Source: an uncultured Eubacteriales bacterium
GTDB lineage: Bacteria > Bacillota > Clostridia > Oscillospirales > CAG-272
Direction of reading: 5' to 3'
Assembly (NCBI GenBank): GCA_900556615.1
Contig: USPP01000016.1
Span: 1 to 11,940, forward strand
Length of the DNA: 11,940 nucleotides
Below the pieces are notes generated by a model. It was given only the letters and a program-made list of their open reading frames with translations. It made no database searches and was not told where the DNA came from. The number at the start of each line of letters is the position of its first letter. Positions within the stretch are counted from its first letter, which is position 1. The position numbers were made by a program, and so were the translations under genes. Positions 6,911 to 11,940 of this stretch are shown piece after piece.

Positions 6911-8044
6911 ATGGATAACGGACTTTCAAGAACTCCTCCTATGGGGTTCAACACATGGTATTATTATACCGACAGATTTGACGAGAATTTAATTAAGGCG
7001 ATAGCCGACAAGCTCGTAAGCACGGGACTTGCCGATCTCGGATACCGATATATTCAGATCGATTACGGCTGGTGCGTGAACGGGAAGGGATATCCTACAA
7101 GAGATGAAAAGGGTGATCTTTTGCCTGATCCCCAGAAGTTTCCGAACGGAATGAAAGCGCTTGCGGATTATCTTCATGAAAGAGGCTTGAAGATCGGGTA
7201 TTATACCGATAAAATCGGAGTCGGAAACGAAGAGGGAAGCTATGGAAGATATCAGCAGGATATGGATCGGTTTGCTTCATGGGATGCTGATCTTGTAAAG
7301 GTTGATGCCGGAGGCGGGTGTGTGGATTATCCGAGCTACGAAGCTGCGTACAGAGCAGTCGGAGAGTGCATAGCGAAAGCTTCGCGACCGATGGTTTATC
7401 ATGTTTGCTGTGCGGGAGATTTTGGAAGCGTTGATTGGGGTACTTCTGTCGGAAACTTCTGCCGGACTTCTCCCGATGTATCCGCCGCGGTTCCTACTGT
7501 ATATTGGGATTCAACCGATTATAATCTTATGAAAACCTTTGATATGAATTGCCGCAGGCCGGAGAATACCAAACCGGGCGGTTTTAATGATATGGATGCG
7601 CTCATGCTTACCGGCGGACTCAGTGATGTCGAAAACGTATCATATTTTACAATTTTCTGTATGGAAGCGTCCCCCTTGATGCTTTCGGTTGATCTTCCGA
7701 ATATAGATGACAGAACGCTCGAAATCATCAGTAATGCCGAGGTCATTGCCATTAATCAGGATCCGGTTTGTCATCAGGCTGTGAAGGTGAGCGAGGATAA
7801 ACCGGGACTTCAGGTATGGAAAAAAGTGCTTGTTGATGATAACGGCAAAAAATCGCGTGCTGTGATGTTATTTAACCGAAGCGAAGAAGCGGCAGAAATA
7901 ACGGCGCGCTTTGCTGACGCGGATCTTCCCTCTGTTTGCAGTATAAGGGATTTGTGGGAACACAAGGACAAGGGAATTTATAAAGATGAATATACTGCCC
8001 CGGTGCCCGCACACGGAGTGGTGCTGATTAAAGCGGTGGGATAA
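6911..8044 (+). CDS. Leaderless GH27 glycosidase, paralogue of the preceding gene
   Basis: A 377-residue GH27 protein without signal peptide, linker or membrane segment, so probably cytoplasmic. It aligns with the upstream gene along its whole length: PPMGFNTWY at the start, SYGRYQQDM, NQDPVCHQA, RDLWEHKDKGIY, and HGVVLIK at the end. KVD132 is the expected nucleophile and R185-xxx-D189 the acid/base; the residues after the nucleophile are Ala-Gly where the paralogue has Ser-Cys. It also has Tyr52 in I-D-Y-G-W where canonical enzymes have a second Asp. AGGAG lies about 7 bases before the ATG. The pair looks like a tandem duplication followed by division of labour: one enzyme outside on long glycans, one inside on imported oligosaccharides. 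Specificity is not settled by sequence alone. Confidence 0.88.
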   Translation: MDNGLSRTPPMGFNTWYYYTDRFDENLIKAIADKLVSTGLADLGYRYIQIDYGWCVNGKGYPTRDEKGDLLPDPQKFPNGMKALADYLHERGLKIGYYTDKIGVGNEEGSYGRYQQDMDRFASWDADLVKVDAGGGCVDYPSYEAAYRAVGECIAKASRPMVYHVCCAGDFGSVDWGTSVGNFCRTSPDVSAAVPTVYWDSTDYNLMKTFDMNCRRPENTKPGGFNDMDALMLTGGLSDVENVSYFTIFCMEASPLMLSVDLPNIDDRTLEIISNAEVIAINQDPVCHQAVKVSEDKPGLQVWKKVLVDDNGKKSRAVMLFNRSEEAAEITARFADADLPSVCSIRDLWEHKDKGIYKDEYTAPVPAHGVVLIKAVG

Positions 8045-8048
8045 GGTA

Positions 8049-8837
8049 ATGAGAAGGAGTCTGCTTCCGATTGTACTGATGATTTTTATGCTTTTTTCTC
8101 TCGGATCGTGTTCGGACAAATTTTCTAACAAAAATCGAATTTCGTCTTTGCGGCTGTTCTCGGAGGATGGAAAGGAATCGGGAATTTCGGATATCGAAGG
8201 AGAGAAAAAGCTTTTGATGTTTTTTCCCGATGACAGCGGATACAAGAGCGAGGCTGCTTATAAGCTTACAGAAATTTTCGGAGATACGGTTCATGTGATC
8301 GCGGTATTTAAAGAGCAGATTCCCGACGAGATGAAAGAAGTCTTTGCCGATGACAAAACAGATTGGTATTACTGCAATTCAAAAAGCATTTTTAAAGAAG
8401 AAGTTCAGATTTTCCTTACCGATAAAGACGGGAAAATTCTCGGAACCTTCGGATCATCATTTGCAGGTGCAGCTGCCGAGATGGCGTCTGATTGCGATAA
8501 GGAAGAGCTTCGCAGAAAGATTACCGGATTTTTGATATCCGAAAATGAGGAATCTTTTTCCGGCGATACTTTGCTTATCGCATATAAGCCGTCCTGTGGA
8601 AAATGTGCAGAAATGCTTCAGCGTGTGTATAGCCGAAAAGATAGGCTTAAGGAAAAATATAATCTTGTCACTCTTGTTTCGGGCGCAGATGAGCTTCATC
8701 CGGAATTTGGCGATTTCACAGTCATCGATGTTTCAGAAATATACCTAAAGGCATTAAGATTGGAGAACAATATGGGCTTTTTTCTGATACAAAACGGGGA
8801 ATATATTGGCAGCGTTGAGGAGAATCAGCTATATTAA
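8049..8837 (+). CDS. Lipoprotein with CxxC thioredoxin-like domain in the GH27 operon
   Basis: A 262-residue protein of uncertain role. The signal peptide ends LGSC, so Cys21 is the likely lipidated residue. The second half has the strand-then-CxxC pattern of a thioredoxin fold: LLIAYKPSC183-GKC186-AEML, later GFFLIQNGEYIGSV. The first half (about 50-145) also alternates strands and helices like a peroxiredoxin or AhpC/TSA fold (KLLMFFPDD, FLTDKDGKILGTF) but lacks a CxxC, so the protein may be two thioredoxin-like units in tandem. Only 4 bp separate it from the preceding stop, and the ribosome site is weak (AAGG very close to the ATG), suggesting translational coupling. Its stop codon is part of the TTAA at the edge of a 180-bp mobile repeat. 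It may maintain thiols of exported proteins, or be an unrelated passenger of the operon. Confidence 0.75.
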   Translation: MRRSLLPIVLMIFMLFSLGSCSDKFSNKNRISSLRLFSEDGKESGISDIEGEKKLLMFFPDDSGYKSEAAYKLTEIFGDTVHVIAVFKEQIPDEMKEVFADDKTDWYYCNSKSIFKEEVQIFLTDKDGKILGTFGSSFAGAAAEMASDCDKEELRRKITGFLISENEESFSGDTLLIAYKPSCGKCAEMLQRVYSRKDRLKEKYNLVTLVSGADELHPEFGDFTVIDVSEIYLKALRLENNMGFFLIQNGEYIGSVEENQLY

Positions 8838-9013
8838 GGCGATACTCACAATGCACGGTTAACGCCTTTGTTGCGATATGCTTGCATCTTTCCGTCATAC
8901 TTCACCAATTTCGTCGGCAGAGGAGTCCACTCTTGTTTCCTCAATTTGTATCGTCTGACGAAAAAAATCTGGCGGCGCAACTGCTCAACAATCATTGTGC
9001 GGTATTTCCTTAA
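8834..9013 (-). mobile_element. 180-bp MITE-like element, copy A
   Basis: It is bounded by TTAA on both sides (8834-8837 and 9010-9013). The termini read TTAAGGCGATAC on the plus strand and TTAAGGAAATACCGC on the minus strand, imperfect inverted repeats of the consensus TTAAGGCAATACCGC. Its minus strand aligns end to end with copy B (10825-11004); both span exactly 180 bp, with roughly three quarters or more identity by eye, including CAGTTGCGCCGCCAGATTTT and GACTCCTCTGCCGA. It encodes no transposase, so it would be a non-autonomous element. The left TTAA contains the stop codon of the lipoprotein gene. Confidence 0.8.
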
Positions 9014-9083
9014 TAAAGATGTCTCCGATACTTTGTACGCGTTAAAACGTCTTTTTGTTATAAAAGATATTTTCCGAAACGGG

Positions 9084-9131
9084 GGGCTGCCGTATGTGAG
9101 TAAGTTCACGGACGGCAGCCCTGAATATTTT
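9084..9131 (+). terminator. Rho-independent terminator of the GH27 operon
   Basis: GGGCTGCCGT (9084-9093) pairs perfectly with ACGGCAGCCC (9112-9121), with an inner GTGA/TCAC stem, then TGAATATTTTT. It lies about 250 bp beyond the last operon gene. The interval is mostly MITE copy A, so the terminator was much closer before that insertion. Its stem resembles the hairpin at 4070-4095 (GGGCTGTCG), suggesting a common terminator type in this genome. Confidence 0.8.
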
Positions 9132-9201
9132 TCAGATGTTGGGAATGGATAATTTTTTTATTTTTTTCAGCGGGACGCGATAGCTTTCGTAGAATAAAAA
9201 T

Positions 9202-9400
9202 TTAAGGAATCGCTGAATCAATCGACTATGCAGATTTCTGAGATGATTTATTGAACGGCAAGGCAAAAAAGTGCAGATATGGTTAAGGCAACACCGTCAG
9301 AACTCGGCGGTATTGCCTTCTTATTTCAAGGTTTTTTAACGATGCTGGGCAATCAATCTGTCCGAAAGATCTGTTGGCGATTGATTCAGTGATTCCTTAA
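9202..9400. mobile_element. 199-bp MITE with 23-bp terminal inverted repeats
   Basis: The left end (9202-9224, starting TTAAGGAATCGCTGAATCAA) and the right end (9378-9400) are reverse complements at 22 of 23 positions; the single difference is G versus A at the eleventh base. Both ends include TTAA, either as part of the repeat or as a target duplication. The interior has no coding capacity for a transposase. It contains a small element at 9283-9320 with termini of the other, 180-bp family. The shared TTAAGG start suggests that related transposases may move both families. Confidence 0.8.
9283..9320. repeat. Miniature derivative of the 180-bp element, nested in the 199-bp MITE
   Basis: AAGGCAACACCG (9285-9296) and CGGTATTGCCTT (9308-9319) are the two termini of the 180-bp family, almost back to back, with one mismatch. 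Preceded by TT, it starts with the family's TTAA. As RNA it forms a hairpin followed by CTTATTTC and a later T-run (9334-9339), so it could also weaken transcription from the plus strand. Confidence 0.6.
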
Positions 9401-9477
9401 TGGCGAATTTTACAAAATAAGCTCCCCAAAGATAAAATCAGCTCGTCTGAGGCAGTTTCTTGTCTTTGACCAGAATA

Positions 9478-10782
9478 TTACTTATTGTTTATATTTGTCG
9501 GATAAACGCTATTGTTTCCTATATATTTATCAAGTGAAGAGAGGTTTCCTCCATAGGTTTTGCATACAGCTTTTGCCTTTTCTTTTGCTCCGAAGGATTC
9601 CTGATCAAATACCCGAAACATTCCGTAATATACTTCTATATCGTCAATTCCAAGTTTGGTATTGTCCTCTACGAGACGGAAAGGGTATATCGAATCTACG
9701 TAGAGCATACGGTTGTAGACGGCATCATATATCTGTTCGAGATATTCAGCCTGTTTTGTATCGGTTTTCTCATCTCCGTCGTCGGAAAATCCGTATTCAG
9801 TGAGAAACACCTTTTTATCGGCGTCGCCGTATATCTCCATAATTTCATAGACCGAATTGTTATAGTCTACCCAGTTGTCTATATTGAATCTTTCATTCAG
9901 GACATAGCAGTGCCAGGCAACTGCACCGAAATAATCGTCGGGATCGGTGCTTCCGTTTCCGAATTCTCCGCTTGCAATGTTTTCGTACACACGTCTTAAG
10001 AATTTTCTCATGATGGTAAATCCGCCTTCAGGAGCCATTCCGGGGAATATTACAATTGCTTCGGGATTGGCTCTGTGAATACCCGATGAGGCGGCAAAAC
10101 ACATTTCTGTAACAAGCTCTGCCTTTTCGTCAAGAGTAAATTTGATTCCGGTACTGTAATAATCTTCCGGATGCAGAAAAATATCCATATTGAACTCGTT
10201 GCCGATTTCCCAATAGCCAATCTCCGGAAAGATGCTTGCAAGCGTATACCAGGTTTCTTCATAGAGAGTAATCCATTCGTTAAATTTCGATCCTTCACTT
10301 TTATCTCTATAAGGGGCGGCAGATTTATCGGTAACGTTATATTTTTCCGGCCAGAACCAGTAGTGACTCATGCCGATGATTTTGGTTACGCCGTGGTCAT
10401 TGAGCTTTTTTATCCATTCTTTCTGGCGGTTTACCGCTGTTTCCTTTATTGTCATATCTTTTGACAGTATGGTGGTTGCATGCATCCAATTGCGCATACT
10501 GTGTACGTTCATGATTTCTATAAGATCCATAAGCTTATCCATGTTGAGCTTTCGGGAATAGGCGCCGGTCATGGCAAAGCATATTCCGTTAAAGGTGGGA
10601 TCTTCTGTTCTGACGGGGAAAGAAGGTTCTTCGGTGGTTGTTTTGCCCGAGGCAGATTCAGTGGCTGAAGTAGTATTTGCGGTTGCTGTTTCGGTGTCGC
10701 TTGATGAACAGGCGACAAATCCGAGTAAGGCAGTAACGAAGAGAAGCGTGAGAAGGCTGCTTTTAAAAAACTTTTTTACCAT
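9478..10782 (-). CDS. Clan GH-A glycoside hydrolase lipoprotein (GH5/GH39-like)
   Basis: A 434-residue surface glycosidase. The signal peptide ends FVAC, so Cys25 is the likely lipidated residue, then a Ser/Thr-rich linker to about residue 55. The rest is one (beta/alpha)8 barrel. YWEIGNE196FN places the acid/base glutamate after strand 4, and KVFLTE329YGFS the nucleophile after strand 7, the two hallmarks of clan GH-A; AVAWHCY fits a strand-6 segment. The exact family is unclear: GH39, GH5 or an unclassified group are all possible, and the substrate cannot be read from sequence. AGGAG (10796-10800) is 13 bases from the ATG, longer than usual, and I see no good promoter just upstream, where MITE copy B now lies. 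The gene sits between two inverted 180-bp elements. No clear terminator follows it. Confidence 0.8.
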   Translation of the reverse strand: MVKKFFKSSLLTLLFVTALLGFVACSSSDTETATANTTSATESASGKTTTEEPSFPVRTEDPTFNGICFAMTGAYSRKLNMDKLMDLIEIMNVHSMRNWMHATTILSKDMTIKETAVNRQKEWIKKLNDHGVTKIIGMSHYWFWPEKYNVTDKSAAPYRDKSEGSKFNEWITLYEETWYTLASIFPEIGYWEIGNEFNMDIFLHPEDYYSTGIKFTLDEKAELVTEMCFAASSGIHRANPEAIVIFPGMAPEGGFTIMRKFLRRVYENIASGEFGNGSTDPDDYFGAVAWHCYVLNERFNIDNWVDYNNSVYEIMEIYGDADKKVFLTEYGFSDDGDEKTDTKQAEYLEQIYDAVYNRMLYVDSIYPFRLVEDNTKLGIDDIEVYYGMFRVFDQESFGAKEKAKAVCKTYGGNLSSLDKYIGNNSVYPTNINNK

Positions 10783-10824
10783 ATTTTTTGTTTTTCTCCT
10801 TTTAAAAACACAATTTTGCCAATT

Positions 10825-11004
10825 TTAAGGCAATACCGCACAATGATTATTGTGCAGTTGCGCCGCCAGATTTTTTGTCAGACAAAACAAATTGAGGAGG
10901 CAAGAGCGACTCCTCTGCCGATGAATTTTGTGAAGTATAACGGAAACGCTGCAAACAAATGCGCAATAAAGGCGTTAGCTGTGTACTCGGCGGTATTGCC
11001 GTAA
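10825..11004 (+). mobile_element. 180-bp MITE-like element, copy B
   Basis: It starts at TTAA (10825-10828) with TTAAGGCAATACCGC and ends with GCGGTATTGCC (10990-11000) then GTAA; the 11-bp termini GGCAATACCGC are perfect inverted repeats. GCACAAT (10838-10844) and ATTGTGC (10849-10855) form a hairpin near the left end. It matches copy A in inverted orientation over the same 180-bp length. Open frames inside it are not supported as genes because they are not conserved between copies. It lies 43 bp upstream of the GH-A lipoprotein start and may have separated that gene from its original promoter. Confidence 0.8.
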
Positions 11005-11223
11005 AACTGTGTTTTACAATTGATAAGCGCATGGCATGGGAGATGCGCGCTTATCGTCGCCGGCAAAAATCGAGGATTTTTGCTGATCCCCTCGGTGCGC
11101 AGACCCGCTTTGCTCGTCTTAAAGGCGTCTTTTCGTCAGCATAGTCGTCGAAAAAAGGAATTTTATTATAAATCGTTGATTTTTACAATCGGCTAAAAAC
11201 ACAATTTGAAATAAAAATCAGAG
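11005..11223. other. Non-coding hairpin-rich spacer beside MITE copy B
   Basis: No gene is seen. GATAAGCGC (11022-11030) pairs with GCGCTTATC (11047-11055) around 16 bases, and GCAAAAATC (11063-11071) pairs with GATTTTTGC (11075-11083) around GAG. TGATTTTTA (11177-11185) pairs with TAAAAATCA (11212-11220) just after the stop of the minus-strand gene at 11224. The last pair could be a weak terminator for that gene. The others lack a T-run and look like parts of another small repeat or a structured RNA. Confidence 0.5.
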
Positions 11224-11940
11224 TTACTCAGCAGGCTTTAAAACAATCATCATTGCCGGCAGGGAAGAGTCGTTGGTTTTACGTGCCTCTTTTCCGACGG
11301 TTCTGATTACCGTTCCGTCAATGGTGAGTGTATTGGAACTGATCGAGACTAATCCTGTTATATCGCGCAGTTCGTCGGAGAGAATGTCTTTTCCGTATAC
11401 GGAATAACCGGAGATATCTTCGTCAAAGGTCAGGGTAAGTTTTCCGAATACGCCGAATATTCCGATCTTCGTATCTGAAGCTCCGACCTCTGCACTGACG
11501 TTTGCATTCCCGTTGATGCCTGTGTTAGGATCTATTGTTCTTGAAAAGGCACCGATTGAAAAAGTACCTGTAACGGGATTTTTTGAAGCGGCGATAAACG
11601 GAATTATCCCATTACTGCCTGTGTTTACCTGGGGAAGACTGCATCCGCGGGACATGACGGCGGGCGCTGTTTCGCTAAGGAGTTTATTTGCGCACTCAAA
11701 CCAGCCCGGAAACAGTTCTTTTTCAAAATAATAGGTGTCGATCAGCATATCTTCCGAACAATCGTATTCTGCCTGTTCTGTACCGAATACGGGAGCTTCC
11801 TGCTGCCATCTTAGGTATACCTGCATTTCGGTGTCATAAGACATGATTCCGACAGGCAGACCGAGTACCGCACCGATATATCCTTCCGATTCAACATTTA
11901 TATAACTGTTTACCCCCGATTTCCGGGCAGCTTTTAAAGC
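11224..11940 (-). CDS. Unknown protein, C-terminal 238 residues; N-terminus beyond window
   Basis: The frame is open from the right edge to TAA at 11224-11226. An ATG at 11844 exists, but 32 in-frame codons upstream of it remain open to the edge with plausible protein sequence (VNSYINVESEGYIGAVLGLPVGI), so the start lies outside. The visible part has a mixed region with many acidic and aromatic residues (RWQQEAPVFGTEQAEYDC, YYFEKELFPGWFECAN), then a Gly/Thr/Val-rich beta-sandwich-like region (IGIFGVFGKLTLTFDEDISGYSVYGKDI) reaching the end. There is no membrane anchor at the C-terminus. I do not recognise the family. Its position among glycoside hydrolases suggests a carbohydrate-active or binding protein, but nothing in the sequence proves this. 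It is the upstream neighbour of the GH-A gene on the same strand, separated by 441 bp of repeats. Confidence 0.7.
   Translation of the reverse strand, partial: ALKAARKSGVNSYINVESEGYIGAVLGLPVGIMSYDTEMQVYLRWQQEAPVFGTEQAEYDCSEDMLIDTYYFEKELFPGWFECANKLLSETAPAVMSRGCSLPQVNTGSNGIIPFIAASKNPVTGTFSIGAFSRTIDPNTGINGNANVSAEVGASDTKIGIFGVFGKLTLTFDEDISGYSVYGKDILSDELRDITGLVSISSNTLTIDGTVIRTVGKEARKTNDSSLPAMMIVLKPAE

Noticed and set aside
6224..6954. Long minus-strand frames across the GH27 genes.
   Set aside because: Shadows of highly conserved glycosidase coding sequence.
8846..9109. Open frames inside MITE copy A on both strands.
   Set aside because: Not kept between copies A and B, no ribosome site, and composition follows the repeat.
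10816..11144. Short open frames across MITE copy B and the hairpin spacer.
   Set aside because: They run through inverted repeats and hairpins and show no protein-like pattern.
11224..11844. ATG at 11844 as the true start of the right-edge gene.
   Set aside because: The frame stays open upstream to the window edge with protein-like sequence, and there is no ribosome site before the ATG.
1..11940. CRISPR arrays, tRNA or rRNA genes, and riboswitches.
   Set aside because: No regularly spaced repeats, cloverleaf or known conserved RNA core was seen by eye on either strand.

Overview
The window looks like a carbohydrate-utilisation region from a Gram-positive, gut-type Clostridia genome (Oscillospiraceae or a relative). 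This is inferred from AGGAGG-type ribosome binding sites, lipoprotein and C-terminal membrane-anchor signals, an AraC regulator beside glycoside hydrolases, moderate GC, and intergenic regions loaded with small TTAA-ended repeats. No RNA gene, CRISPR array, transposase or plasmid function was found.

Layout. (1) 1-1445, minus: 5' part of a GH127-type glycosidase, probably a beta-L-arabinofuranosidase, running off the left edge. (2) 1446-1770: divergent control region with a promoter and palindromes for each side. (3) 1771-4018, plus: a secreted beta-rich surface protein with a C-terminal membrane anchor, followed 37 bp later by a solute-binding lipoprotein with no permease gene in view. (4) 4019-4253: bidirectional terminator and a repeat-like spacer. 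(5) 4254-5177, minus: AraC-family regulator, divergent from (6) 5426-8837, plus: a tight operon of a secreted membrane-anchored GH27, a leaderless (cytoplasmic) GH27 paralogue, and a lipoprotein with a CxxC thioredoxin-like motif. (7) 8834-9400: a 180-bp MITE starting on the operon's stop codon, a strong hairpin terminator, and a second 199-bp MITE containing a miniature of the first type. (8) 9478-10782, minus: a clan GH-A glycosidase lipoprotein. (9) 10825-11223: a second 180-bp MITE in the opposite orientation, plus hairpins and short repeats. (10) 11224-11940, minus: C-terminal part of a protein I do not recognise, running off the right edge.

How it may work together (inference): plant-derived glycans are bound and trimmed at the cell surface by the anchored GH27, the GH-A lipoprotein and perhaps the beta-rich surface protein. 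The solute-binding lipoprotein captures the products. The leaderless GH27 and the GH127 finish the breakdown inside the cell, and the AraC protein switches on the GH27 operon. Both GH27 proteins keep the nucleophile and acid/base aspartates but lack the second Asp of the usual D-D-x-W substrate-binding motif, so an ordinary alpha-galactosidase label is not secure. With a GH127 nearby, a beta-L-arabinosyl substrate is a testable alternative.

The most unusual structural signal is the family of TTAA-ended miniature elements. Two 180-bp copies lie in inverted orientation around the GH-A lipoprotein gene, and one is inserted exactly at the stop codon of the GH27 operon.
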